Shown here piece after piece: positions 16,791 to 24,785 of a DNA stretch of 64,000 bases (position 1 is the stretch's first letter; each line of letters opens with the position of its first letter). The stretch is from contig NZ_BBJB01000054.1 of assembly GCF_016584665.1 (NCBI RefSeq), positions 1 to 64,000 of the forward strand. The letters are read 5' to 3'. The DNA is from Pseudanabaena sp. lw0831 (GTDB taxonomy: Bacteria; Cyanobacteriota; Cyanobacteriia; Pseudanabaenales; Pseudanabaenaceae). The position numbers and the translations under genes are program-made. A model generated the notes under the pieces. That model saw nothing but the letters and a program-made list of their open reading frames with translations, searched no databases and was not told the origin of the DNA.

Positions 16791-19477
16791 TTTCTCGTTT
16801 TGCTGCCTTCTTCATAATTCGTAACATTTTCTGTCCAAATTTGTGAATCTGTTGGCGCTCCTTCGTAACTGTCATGACAATCATCGGCACACCATTCCCA
16901 AACATTGCCATGTAGATCGTAAAGTCCCCAAGCGTTAGGTCGTTTTTGCCCAACAAGTCCCGTTTTGCTGTCGCTATTTTCTTTATACCAAGCATATTCC
17001 CCAAGCTGACCTTCATCGTCACCAAAGCAATATTCTGTATGTGATCCCGCACGACAGGCATATTCCCATTCTACTTCGCTAGGCAGTCGATAGGTCTCTC
17101 CTGTCAGTTGAGATAGCCGCGCACAAAACTCTTGAGCTTCGTACCAATCTACCTTTTCGACAGGGCAATCTTCACCACGAAATTGCGAAGGGTTTAGACT
17201 CAGATCGATCTCGACCTTGGGCGACATCGCCACCGTCCGCCATTGCGCCTGCGTGACGGGATACTTACCCATCTGAAACGCTTTTACCGTAACTTGATGA
17301 TATGGCTTCTCATCCTCACGTCCTTTTCCTTCAGTCGAACCCATCCAGAATGTGCCGCTAGGAATATCCACCAGTTCGGGCAGATTCGCGCGATCAAGCC
17401 ACGGCTTGTATTTATAAAGACTTTGCCGCACGAATTCCTGTTGTTCGGGCGTGAGGTAATCGTTAATCGCAACTTCCACTTCCTCGATTTGGGCAACCAC
17501 ACCTTCAGACAATAAAAACTTGTCGTTGCATTGCTGGTTCTGCCACTGCTTGAAGTCATCATTGATGCGATCGCAAAGTCTTCTCAAATCCCGATCTTGC
17601 GATCGCCATTCAACAAACATTTCCCAACCATCCATCAACGCCTCATGCGCCAAATCCACAAAAGCAATATTATTCTCATCACTTGCCACCAATAGCCGCC
17701 CATCAGCCCCCGCGAAAATTTCTAACAAATTAGCGATCTCCTCTCGATCAGCTTCCGATCTCGCCATCCCTAACAAAAACTGTTTCGACTGTCGCTGCCG
17801 CGTGTCCCTAACATCCTGCCCCGTCCGCACCAACTTCAAAAACAAACGTTTCGCCCACTTGCGCTCCTCATCCGATCGCAATACATCCTCATACAACCGC
17901 TTAGCATGACGATCCAACGCGCCGCGTAACTTGCCCATCTCTAAATAGGCAACCAAAGTCAATCGATGATTTTGGCGATCGCGGCGTTCCCATAACTCCG
18001 TCAGCGCAAACTCCAATAACGGCAAACTATTTTTCTCAGCTTCCACATCCTCACAAATTGCCTCTAGCAAACCCTCTGCGAGTTCGTAGCCTTGCATTTG
18101 CGCGGGCTTCGCGATCGCCTCTTTCATCTCAGACAGTTCTAACGGCACTAACCAAAATACGCGATCGCGTTGGATCAACCTTGCTAAAGCAGGATATTGC
18201 AACGCCTGTTCCACAAAATCAGCTCTCATCGTTGTGGCGATCGTTAAGCGTCCCTCTTGCTCGGCTCCTTCCACCAACAGCCGTATAAAATCTTGTCGTT
18301 CCTGCTCACTCGGACAAACCGTAAACAACTCCTCAAACTGATCCACCACCAGCAAAACTCGCTGCGATCCTTCAGGCAAAATCGCATTCAAACCTTCCGA
18401 TTCTAGCCGCGCATAAGCCCTCTGAATTTCCGCAGGTAACTTATAAAACTGCTGTACCAGCGATTGCTTTAACATCATCAATGGATTTGCCCAAGGCTTC
18501 ATCGGCGGCAGTACACACCAGCCCTGCTTTGCTAAATTCGTCATCAAACCCGCTTTCACTAGCGATGATTTACCGCTACCCGAAGCGCCAATCACAGGCA
18601 CAAATCGCGATTTTTCAATCTTTCTCAACAACAAATCAAGCTGCTCTTCTCTACCATAAAAATACTGAGCAGTCTTTTGATCGAAGGCTTCCAATCCCAC
18701 ATAAGGACAAGTTTCATTCACCACAGGCGCAAGATTCCCCCTAGCCTTCTCAATCAAAGTAATCGCACCACCCATCGCCGATCGCACCACCTCCTGACCG
18801 CTTTGCTTCAGCCTTTGCGATACCTCACTAAACAAACTGTCAAGATCCACCGCTTCCCCAGTCGCAACCCTTGCGCGTAGCACCTCCAATACCGCCGCCG
18901 TAAAAATGCCATGCTCCACACCCTCACGCGATCGCTCAAACCCACGACAAGCCGCCATTAAGTAATAATTCTTCTTATCATTAAAAACCTTTTGCATCGC
19001 CTGATATTGAACGCTCTCAATCAAATTCCCCGCATGACAACAATCCAGCAACACCACCAGATTAGTTAACTCCGACTTCGCCACTAGCTTGGTAAAAACA
19101 TCAAAGCTCAGCGCATTTTGACCATCCTTACCCGCATCCGTCGCCGCCAAATACCCAATCTCATCGCCAACCACATCAGGGACAACAAACCCATGCCCCG
19201 CAAAATAAATCAGCGCATCTTTGCCCTTAGCTTGCTCTAACAAAAAAGTTTTCAGCTTAGCCGTGAGATCGCTCCCCTTCACCTCTTTCTTAGGATCTCG
19301 ATCTAACTCATAGCGATTTTCATCGCCTGCAACGAGCTTGCGTGGTAAAGGCTCGATCGCATAATGCCCATGTTGCTCCAATATTTCCGCGATCGCCCCT
19401 GCATCATTTACCGTTTTTTCGAGATTACGAAAATTGCTATAACGCGCAATACCAATAACAAGGGCAGATCGAGCCAT
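16664..19477 (-). CDS. Caspase-like / STAND NTPase / FGE-sulfatase fusion protein
   Basis: 937 aa in three parts. Residues 1-240: peptidase C14 caspase-like domain with catalytic His95 in YFAGHGF and Cys in LLDCCHAG (146/147). Residues about 256-690: STAND-type NTPase with GREEQ, Walker A GASGSGKSS (297-305) and Walker B LLVVDQFEEL. Residues about 700-937: formylglycine-generating-enzyme/C-type-lectin-like fold with IPSGTFWMGS, TYRLPSEVEWEYA, GLYDLHGNVWEW and LRGGSW near the end. The layout fits bacterial conflict systems in which the C-terminal fold senses a ligand and the NTPase releases the protease. The last 40 residues resemble variable regions of diversity-generating retroelements. A Trypco1-like gene starts divergently 95 bp away. 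Catalytic residues look intact. Confidence 0.85.
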   Translation of the reverse strand: MARSALVIGIARYSNFRNLEKTVNDAGAIAEILEQHGHYAIEPLPRKLVAGDENRYELDRDPKKEVKGSDLTAKLKTFLLEQAKGKDALIYFAGHGFVVPDVVGDEIGYLAATDAGKDGQNALSFDVFTKLVAKSELTNLVVLLDCCHAGNLIESVQYQAMQKVFNDKKNYYLMAACRGFERSREGVEHGIFTAAVLEVLRARVATGEAVDLDSLFSEVSQRLKQSGQEVVRSAMGGAITLIEKARGNLAPVVNETCPYVGLEAFDQKTAQYFYGREEQLDLLLRKIEKSRFVPVIGASGSGKSSLVKAGLMTNLAKQGWCVLPPMKPWANPLMMLKQSLVQQFYKLPAEIQRAYARLESEGLNAILPEGSQRVLLVVDQFEELFTVCPSEQERQDFIRLLVEGAEQEGRLTIATTMRADFVEQALQYPALARLIQRDRVFWLVPLELSEMKEAIAKPAQMQGYELAEGLLEAICEDVEAEKNSLPLLEFALTELWERRDRQNHRLTLVAYLEMGKLRGALDRHAKRLYEDVLRSDEERKWAKRLFLKLVRTGQDVRDTRQRQSKQFLLGMARSEADREEIANLLEIFAGADGRLLVASDENNIAFVDLAHEALMDGWEMFVEWRSQDRDLRRLCDRINDDFKQWQNQQCNDKFLLSEGVVAQIEEVEVAINDYLTPEQQEFVRQSLYKYKPWLDRANLPELVDIPSGTFWMGSTEGKGREDEKPYHQVTVKAFQMGKYPVTQAQWRTVAMSPKVEIDLSLNPSQFRGEDCPVEKVDWYEAQEFCARLSQLTGETYRLPSEVEWEYACRAGSHTEYCFGDDEGQLGEYAWYKENSDSKTGLVGQKRPNAWGLYDLHGNVWEWCADDCHDSYEGAPTDSQIWTENVTNYEEGSKTRKMLRGGSWIDNAEHCRSAFRNDGRNARFQYGYLGFRVVCVVR

Positions 19478-19572
19478 AATTCTGTGGATTTTTTATTTAG
19501 AAATCTTTAAAAGTGAAATGCAAGCGATCGGTTATCCTTGCAGAATAGTCCTATCACTAAGGAAAGGTCAAG

Positions 19573-19944
19573 ATGTCAGAAGTGCAAGAGCTAGTCGTCA
19601 AAGACGAAAACGGCGAAGAATTCTCAATTTACATCGCACCTAAAGAACCCTACAACGAACCCGACTCAGAGGAAGGATATCGCGACAACTTACCCACCGT
19701 TGACCTCAAAAAAGTCCATGACACCATTCGCGGCTACACCACCTATGCGATCGGCGCATTTCGGAACCTTAGCACAGTCGAAGTCGATAAAATCACCCTC
19801 AAGTTCAGCCTCAAAATTGGCGGCAAAGCGGGTATTCCCATGTTGACAGAAGGCTCTGCCGAAAGCAACTTTGAGATTCAAGTTGAATGCAAATTTCCAC
19901 CAAAACCAACTCCCACTCCAACCGCTAAGCAATCATCTCCATAA
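19573..19944 (+). CDS. Trypco1-like (CU044_2847 family) protein
   Basis: 123 aa. The start EVQELVVKDENGEEFSIYI, a central helix, and then KITLKFSLKIGGKAG followed by EGSAESNFEIQVEC match the pattern of the trypsin-co-occurring domain 1 / CU044_2847 family: a beta strand, a helical middle, and a strand pair with F-x-L-K and A-x-x-N-F. A Pro/Thr-rich tail ends the protein. The family is reported near NTP-dependent conflict systems. It is divergent from the caspase-STAND-FGE gene with a shared 95-bp promoter region, so the pair probably works together. An AAGGAAAGG ribosome-binding site precedes the ATG. Confidence 0.65.
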   Translation: MSEVQELVVKDENGEEFSIYIAPKEPYNEPDSEEGYRDNLPTVDLKKVHDTIRGYTTYAIGAFRNLSTVEVDKITLKFSLKIGGKAGIPMLTEGSAESNFEIQVECKFPPKPTPTPTAKQSSP

Positions 19945-19962
19945 TTTGAAATCAGGCGATCT

Positions 19963-20178
19963 CTAAACCGCAGTATTCGACGATTGGAAATCTAGCACCT
20001 TGGCATATAAACTTGCCACGGATTCTTCTGCAAAGAGCTTGTCCTTTAATTTTAGATAATCATCACCACCCAAATTACACGCTGCCTAAAAGCGAGCTAC
20101 CTTAGATGGCTCCAGATGGGTCAAGAGTACTTGAAAACCTTCCTGCAATATTTGTTGCTCAGCGATCGCTTTAATCAT
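19963..20178 (-). pseudogene. Frameshifted small gene (about 70 aa)
   Basis: On the minus strand an ATG at 20178, preceded by GAGGAAGC, opens MIKAIAEQQILQEGFQVLL, then THLEPSKVARFL, and meets a stop. Removing one G near 20094-20096 restores AACNLGGDDYLKLKDKLFAE and then ESVASLYAKVLDFQSSNTAV to the stop at 19963. Similar short cyanobacterial proteins with a GGDDY..KDKLF core exist, often next to toxin-like or mobile genes. The function is unknown. Single-base frameshift versus sequencing error cannot be separated here. Confidence 0.6.
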
Positions 20179-20309
20179 TACTAGCTTCCTCTAATACAAA
20201 ATCAACTGGGTTAGCGATCGCGTAACCTAACCCATCATTACGTTCGCAATAGATGCGTTACGTTGCACTAACGCATCCTACAAATAATATAACGATAGAC
20301 AATCATGTT

Positions 20310-20360
20310 AAACCCAAAACAGAGCTGCGGCGCTTCGCGCCGCAGCTCTGTTTTGGGTTT
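20310..20360. repeat. GGCGC-tip stem-loop with AAACCCAAA arms
   Basis: Perfect 24-bp arms, 20310-20333 and 20337-20360, loop TTC. The outer arm AAACCCAAAA..AGAG is shared with the stem-loops at 38545 and 56016, so this is a dispersed element. It lies upstream of clpR. Confidence 0.75.
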
Positions 20361-20467
20361 TTGTAGCCTTAGACGGCTAACCCTACCTCAATCTTGGCTA
20401 ACATCGCCCATAGCAGGGGGATCGCTGTGATAAGCTAGCAGAGTTAGTGTCATTAACACGAATAAAC

Positions 20468-21169
20468 ATGGATCGACCTTCTCGCTCTGTTCCCCAAGCC
20501 GCACAAGCCGCCTATTCAGGGGATTCGTCATACGGACGCACACCGCCGCCTGACTTACCTTCGCTACTGCTAAAAGAGCGAATTATTTACTTTGGGTTGC
20601 CTCTTGTATCTCCCGACGAATACAAACAGCAGCTTGGTGTCGATGTTACAGAATTGCTCATCGCCCAACTTTTATATTTGCAATACGAAGATCCTGAAAA
20701 ACCGATCTTTCTGTATATCAACTCCACGGGGACATCTTGGTATACAGGCGATGCGATCGGTTTTGAAACCGAAGCCTTTGCTATTTGCGACACACTCAAC
20801 TATATCAAGCCTCCCGTCCATACAATCTGCCTCGGACAAGCCATGGGAACCGCCGCGATGATTCTCGCTAGTGGAACCAAAGGCTTCCGAGCTAGCTTGC
20901 CAAACGCCACGATTGTCCTGCACCAAGCCCGCCGCCAGACCAGAGGACAAGCCTCTGATTTGCAGATTCAGGCTAAGGAAGTATTGACTAACCGAGCCGC
21001 AATGCTAGAAATCTTGTCGCGCACCACAGGCAAGTCAACCGAAGCCATCACCAAAGATATGGATCGGATGTTGTATATGACTCCTGTGCAAGCCAAAGAA
21101 TATGGGCTGATCGATCGCGTTCTTGAAAGCACAAAAGACTTGCCTAAAGCAGTTCCCGCTCTTATTTAA
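20468..21169 (+). CDS. clpR: ClpR, inactive Clp protease subunit
   Basis: About 233 aa, ClpP fold. Compared with the ClpP gene downstream, the nucleophile motif GLAASMGSF is replaced by GQAMGTAAM, putting Gly at the catalytic Ser position; the His of VLHQA is kept. This is the hallmark of cyanobacterial ClpR, which forms mixed rings with ClpP3 and works with ClpC. The N-terminal RTPPPDLPSLLLKERI is typical of ClpR. I prefer ATG 20468; an in-frame GTG at 20447 would add seven residues. The clpP3 gene follows after about 106 bp of repeat-rich DNA. The stop codon begins a 26-bp-arm palindrome. Confidence 0.9.
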   Translation: MDRPSRSVPQAAQAAYSGDSSYGRTPPPDLPSLLLKERIIYFGLPLVSPDEYKQQLGVDVTELLIAQLLYLQYEDPEKPIFLYINSTGTSWYTGDAIGFETEAFAICDTLNYIKPPVHTICLGQAMGTAAMILASGTKGFRASLPNATIVLHQARRQTRGQASDLQIQAKEVLTNRAAMLEILSRTTGKSTEAITKDMDRMLYMTPVQAKEYGLIDRVLESTKDLPKAVPALI

Positions 21170-21268
21170 TTACGAATTAGGAATTACGAATTACGGGTTG
21201 ATAATTCGTAATTCCTAATTCGTAATTCGTAACTCACAATTCGTAATTCCCAATTCGTAATTCTTAAT
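21168..21268. repeat. AATTCGTAATT repeats with 26-bp inverted repeat
   Basis: A perfect inverted repeat (21168-21193 and 21202-21227, 8-nt spacer CGGGTTGA) built from AATTACGAATT units. It is followed by two more AATTCGTAATTC copies up to about 21268. The left arm starts in the clpR stop codon. It may attenuate clpR to clpP3 read-through. Confidence 0.8.
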
Positions 21269-21275
21269 TAAACCT

Positions 21276-21869
21276 ATGCCTATCGGTATTCCTAGAGTTC
21301 CCTATCGCTATCCTGGTGATTCCTACACGCAGTGGATTAACATTTACGAGCGTCTGTCGATGGAGCGCATCATCTTTTTGAGTGGTGATGTGACAGATGG
21401 GATGGCAAATGCAATTATTGCCCGACTGCTTTACTTTGACTCTGAGGATCAAACCAAAGATATTTACATTTATATCAACTCTCCTGGCGGATCGGTTTCG
21501 GCAGGGTTGGCGATCTTTGACACGATGCAACATATCAAGGCAGATGTGACTACAATTTGCGTAGGGTTAGCAGCATCGATGGGTTCATTCCTATTGATGG
21601 CTGGCGCTAAAGGCAAGCGTTATGCTTTACCCAATGCAAGGATCATGATTCACCAGCCTTCAGGTGGAACAAGAGGTCAAGCTTCAGATATTGAGATTGA
21701 GGCGCGGGAAATTATTCGCATTCGTCAAAAGCTGAATGAAGAATATGCCAAGCGGACAGGGCAGCCACTAGAGAAGATCGAGCGCGATATGAATCGTGAC
21801 TACTACATGTCTTCGCAAGAGTCTCTCACCTATGGCTTAATCGATCGCGTTCTTGATTCACCACAATAA
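21276..21869 (+). CDS. clpP3: ATP-dependent Clp protease proteolytic subunit (ClpP3)
   Basis: 197 aa, complete serine protease of the ClpP family. Catalytic Ser lies in [11 protein letters not shown] (about 101), His in [20 protein letters not shown] (about 126), and the Asp about 50 residues later. The oligomerisation strand [12 protein letters not shown] is intact. It follows clpR in the order typical of cyanobacteria and should form the ClpP3/R core. The start ATG ([14 protein letters not shown]) is the family-typical N-terminus. A strong terminator follows within 5 bp of the stop. Confidence 0.93.
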   Translation: MPIGIPRVPYRYPGDSYTQWINIYERLSMERIIFLSGDVTDGMANAIIARLLYFDSEDQTKDIYIYINSPGGSVSAGLAIFDTMQHIKADVTTICVGLAASMGSFLLMAGAKGKRYALPNARIMIHQPSGGTRGQASDIEIEAREIIRIRQKLNEEYAKRTGQPLEKIERDMNRDYYMSSQESLTYGLIDRVLDSPQ

Positions 21870-21873
21870 TTCC

Positions 21874-21924
21874 AAAAACAAAAAGGAGTTGCGGCGCAAA
21901 GCGCTGCAACTCCTTTTTGTTTTT
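21874..21924 (+). terminator. Terminator stem-loop after clpP3
   Basis: Arms 21874-21897 and 21901-21924, loop AAA, one wobble pair, tip GGCGC/GCGCT, with T-rich 3' end. Probable rho-independent terminator. Confidence 0.8.
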
Positions 21925-21998
21925 ATGTGGCAATATACCAATTCTTGAAATTGTGATTATCCTTATCAAGAATTAAAAACCAAACTAAGGAAGGTTTT

Positions 21999-22033
21999 CA
22001 ACTCTCAAAATGGCATTGCCATTTTGAGAGTTG
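21999..22033. repeat. TGGC-ATT-GCCA stem-loop
   Basis: Perfect 16-bp arms, 21999-22014 and 22018-22033, loop ATT. It is intergenic and not adjacent to a gene end. Confidence 0.65.
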
Positions 22034-22036
22034 GCA

Positions 22037-22143
22037 TTACGTGGAACTCAAATGATGAATCTAATGCATACTGCTAGCGACGCAGAGCAATCTCCCCGTG
22101 GTTATCCTAGATTCTTACCATCACAAGAATTCCTTCCACGTAA
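22037..22143. repeat. 107-bp element with TTACGTGGAA inverted ends
   Basis: Ends 22037-22046 and 22134-22143 are perfect 10-bp inverted repeats. Inner TGATG..AATCTA and TAGATT..CATCA stretches extend the pairing. It could be a MITE remnant or a structured RNA. Confidence 0.5.
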
Positions 22144-22153
22144 CATCTGTGGA

Positions 22154-22495
22154 TTAGTTGAAGACAATAGGATCGTCTAGATTTTTGCAGAAGTCCATAT
22201 ATGCTGGCTCGCTTTCGCTACCATCTGCAAACTGAGCTTTAATCCATTGCTTACACGATTGGTTGTCAGTGGAACTGTCCCAAACCATCTTGGCACCTGC
22301 TCCAGAAGCAATACCTGAACCAATATCAAACTGACCCCAAGTTTTCTGAGGTTCCCCTACCATTAACTTTTTGATTGTAGAAGCACTGCTATTTTTAACG
22401 TAGAAGTACCACTGATCAGCAGAAGCAGAAGCAACATTTGCCACTAGACTGAAAGCAAGTAGGCTAGCTGAAACCAAAAAACTTTTCTTAATCAT
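22154..22495 (-). CDS. Small secreted hypothetical protein
   Basis: 113 aa with a clear signal peptide (MIKKSFLVSASLLAFSLVAN, cleavage probably after ASA near 27). The mature part is about 85 residues, Trp- and Ser-rich, with QWYFYVKNSSASTIKKL and a single pair of cysteines (CKQW and FCKN) that may form a disulfide. Similar exported cyanobacterial proteins are uncharacterised. It is monocistronic, with a 114-bp spacer to the divergent menC gene. I do not recognise a named family with confidence. Confidence 0.75.
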   Translation of the reverse strand: MIKKSFLVSASLLAFSLVANVASASADQWYFYVKNSSASTIKKLMVGEPQKTWGQFDIGSGIASGAGAKMVWDSSTDNQSCKQWIKAQFADGSESEPAYMDFCKNLDDPIVFN

Positions 22496-22608
22496 TATCT
22501 TGATCTGCCTAAAATCAGTTCGTGATCTGACTATAAACTATAAAATCTTATTTGCAACATAGATCGATATTCATATAACTTTTGTATAACTTTTGCTATG
22601 GTTTAGCT

Positions 22609-23628
22609 GTGACTTTTATTGTGCAATCTATTCAATACCAGCCCTATCGGCTTGCTTTTCACGAACCATTTCAAACAGCATTAGGCTCGATTTCCCATCG
22701 CGAAGGATTTGTGGTTGAGATTCGCGATCGCAAATCTCATGATCGAGTCCAGTATATTGGCTTAGGTGAAGCCGCTCCGCTTGATGGGTTTGGGATGGAA
22801 TCTCTTGCTGAAACTGAAAGGGTTTTAAGAGAAGCTCAGCGATCGCTGATTAATGCAGAAATTCACGATCTGAATGATATTGAGAACATACTTACAAAAT
22901 ACGATCACACCCCTGCCGCAAAACATGGAATTGAATTAGGATTGCTTAATTTACTATCACAAGTACAAGGTATATCCATTTCTCAATTGCTAGCAAATTC
23001 CTTCTCTGGAATAGTTCGTGATCAGGTAGCCGTTAATGCTGTGATTGGGGCGACCACACCTGAAAGAGCCGTATCCAAAGCAAAACAGTATATAGAGCAA
23101 GGTTATCACTGTCTCAAAATCAAAGTGGGAACCAAGGATTTTGAAATGGATTTGCGCAGAGTGGAAGCAGTGCGATCGCAGGTTGGCGCTCATATCCAAA
23201 TTCGGATTGATGCTAATCAAGGATGGTCAGTGACCGAAGCGATCGCAAATTTAAAAAAGCTTGAATTTTCGCAAATCGAATATGTCGAGCAACCTGTCGC
23301 TGCTTCCGATTTATTAGGCATGGCAGAAGTCAGGCAATCGCAATCAATTCTAGTTGCTGCGGATGAGTCCGTAAATAATCTCTCACAATTGCAGCAAGTG
23401 GTTAATACTCAAGCCGCCGATATTATTATTCTCAAGCCAATGGCTCTAGGCGGACTCATCACGGCAAATCATGCCGCTGCGATCGCTTTCAAAGCTGGTT
23501 TAGATGTGGTGGTAACAACAACAATCGACGGTGCGATCGCCAGACAAGCAGCTTTTGACCTAGCTGCTGCTTTACCAATTAAGCGAGCATGTGGCTTAGC
23601 AACTGGGCATTTCCTCATTGAAAATTAA
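22609..23628 (+). CDS. menC: o-Succinylbenzoate synthase (enolase superfamily)
   Basis: About 339 aa, MLE subgroup of the enolase superfamily. Catalytic Lys pair in LKIKVG, metal ligands in RIDANQGW, VEQPV and AADES, and the second Lys in ILKPMALGG are all present. The N-terminal REGFVVEI and GLGEAAPLDGFG and the C-terminal RACGLATGHFL are more like MenC than dipeptide epimerase. MenC makes o-succinylbenzoate for phylloquinone, the photosystem I quinone. GTG at 22609 is the likely start; TTG 22582 and GTG 22621 are alternatives. The stop lies in a gene-end stem-loop. Confidence 0.8.
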   Translation: MTFIVQSIQYQPYRLAFHEPFQTALGSISHREGFVVEIRDRKSHDRVQYIGLGEAAPLDGFGMESLAETERVLREAQRSLINAEIHDLNDIENILTKYDHTPAAKHGIELGLLNLLSQVQGISISQLLANSFSGIVRDQVAVNAVIGATTPERAVSKAKQYIEQGYHCLKIKVGTKDFEMDLRRVEAVRSQVGAHIQIRIDANQGWSVTEAIANLKKLEFSQIEYVEQPVAASDLLGMAEVRQSQSILVAADESVNNLSQLQQVVNTQAADIIILKPMALGGLITANHAAAIAFKAGLDVVVTTTIDGAIARQAAFDLAAALPIKRACGLATGHFLIEN

Positions 23629-23655
23629 AGACGGCGCATCGCGCCGTCTTTAATT
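23623..23655. terminator. Gene-end stem-loop after menC
   Basis: Perfect 15-bp arms, 23623-23637 and 23641-23655, loop ATC, tip GGCGC/GCGCC. The menC stop codon is in the left arm, and the stop of the convergent gene overlaps the right edge. Confidence 0.75.
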
Positions 23656-24025
23656 ATTTTTCACGCCGAGCTGTGCCAGACTCTTGGAAGATCTGGATCG
23701 CGTTAAGTGGATCGCTGATAAAAGTACCAGATCGATTCACTTTCTGAGGAGAGGCATTGTAATTACCAGGGATGACTGGCTGAATCGCCTCAACGTCGAG
23801 ATTGATACTTTGAATCTTGAGATCGGAACGTGGAAAATCTCTTTCTAACGAAAATTGATCGGTATTGGTAGGTGAGATGGGCTGACCTTGTGCAGGTCGC
23901 AGGCTATCAGCATCACCTCGTTGTGGTTGGGCTGATTGCGCAAATACTGGACTAATCGTAGCGCTAGCGATCGCTAGTCCTGCAATCGCCAAAAATTGAG
24001 AAATGCGTTGATAATGTCTGTTCAT
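23654..24025 (-). CDS. Secreted hypothetical protein
   Basis: 123 aa. A signal peptide is evident (hydrophobic FLAIAGLAIASATISPVFA, cleavage near residue 30). The mature part is Gln- and Pro-rich, without cysteine, and looks largely disordered. No domain is recognised. It converges on menC and its stop touches the menC stem-loop. A cyanobacterium-specific periplasmic protein is the best description. Confidence 0.65.
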   Translation of the reverse strand: MNRHYQRISQFLAIAGLAIASATISPVFAQSAQPQRGDADSLRPAQGQPISPTNTDQFSLERDFPRSDLKIQSINLDVEAIQPVIPGNYNASPQKVNRSGTFISDPLNAIQIFQESGTARREK

Positions 24026-24112
24026 AAATTCCTCGCATTGGCAGTCAGCGATATTAACTACAATAATCGCTCATTATATTCACAAAGATTAGATACGCTC
24101 AAATTGCGATCT

Positions 24113-24406
24113 TTAATCTTTAGGTTTAATCGCATTTTTAATCGCATTTTTAAACCCTAGTACCAACAAAATATTGGTGATGGTCAAAAATGACTCAGCA
24201 CTGCCATGCAACCAATCAACATTCGCTAAAGCTTTGCCGTAATGGACTTGTGCATAAATTCCTGCGGGAATCGTAATCGCCACAAATACTAATGTCCCAT
24301 AAAATCCCCAAAGTCCCAGTTTGGGAAATTGGCGTGATTTGGTGGCAAACCAGAGAAAGGCAAGATATGGAAATAGCGATAAACCGAATAAGGCTTCTTT
24401 GGGCAT
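24113..24406 (-). CDS. DUF3593 membrane protein
   Basis: 97 aa with three hydrophobic segments. The start KEALFGLSLFPYLAFLWF and the central GTLVFVAITIPAGIYAQVHYG with LANVDWLHGSAESFLTITN are the DUF3593 signature, conserved in cyanobacteria and in plant plastids, where the family is thylakoid-related but uncharacterised. The DUF2499 gene lies 30 bp upstream on the same strand; the two families are usually neighbours, suggesting a shared complex. Confidence 0.85.
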   Translation of the reverse strand: MPKEALFGLSLFPYLAFLWFATKSRQFPKLGLWGFYGTLVFVAITIPAGIYAQVHYGKALANVDWLHGSAESFLTITNILLVLGFKNAIKNAIKPKD

Positions 24407-24419
24407 AGTTTTATCCCAC

Positions 24420-24432
24420 AGCGCTTTGCGCT
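24420..24432. repeat. Short AGCGC-TTT-GCGCT hairpin
   Basis: 5-bp stem, 3-nt loop, between the DUF2499 and DUF3593 genes. The same 13-mer lies in both arms of the element at 912-1018. Confidence 0.5.
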
Positions 24433-24436
24433 CAAG

Positions 24437-24745
24437 TTAAATTTGTGGTTTTGCGTTGGCGATTTTCCAGATAAAGTAGGCTGCGATCGCCAGAGTCGTA
24501 TTGCCAATTAAAGTTAACGCAGCCTGCACAGTAACTAGCCATTCCAACGAGTCAGCATTGTCAAAAAAGTGCCAAGTCACCGCACACATCGCACTGACTA
24601 AGGCAGGAAACATTGCCCATGCTAAGTTCCGCCAACCGCGATCGGGATTTTTTTTGTCGTATTGCCAAATGAGCCAAATTGCTAAAGTCCACTCAATGAC
24701 GCTAGAAATATGAATTACCCATGTGGGCAAAGATAAAGAGTGCAT
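24437..24745 (-). CDS. DUF2499 membrane protein
   Basis: 102 aa with three membrane segments. MHSLSLPTWVIHISSVIEW and WRNLAWAMFPALVSAMCAVT with WHFFDN and LEWLVTVQAALTLIGN identify DUF2499, a cyanobacterial and plastid family of unknown function. It precedes the DUF3593 gene by 30 bp in an apparent two-gene operon. Both are probably thylakoid proteins (inference). Confidence 0.85.
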   Translation of the reverse strand: MHSLSLPTWVIHISSVIEWTLAIWLIWQYDKKNPDRGWRNLAWAMFPALVSAMCAVTWHFFDNADSLEWLVTVQAALTLIGNTTLAIAAYFIWKIANAKPQI

Positions 24746-24753
24746 GGCAAATA

Positions 24754-24777
24754 TTTGTGGCGCTTTGCGCCACCAAA
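24754..24777. repeat. GGCGC-tip stem-loop
   Basis: TGGCGC/GCGCCA around loop TTT with a one-base bulge in the outer stem. It lies between the DUF2499 start and the end of the pfkB-type kinase gene. Confidence 0.55.
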
Positions 24778-24785
24778 GTACGGTT

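Noticed and set aside
16559-16846. Plus-strand ORF rich in Arg opposite the FGE domain
   Set aside because: It is antisense to the well-supported fusion protein and its downstream region, with no start context or family match.
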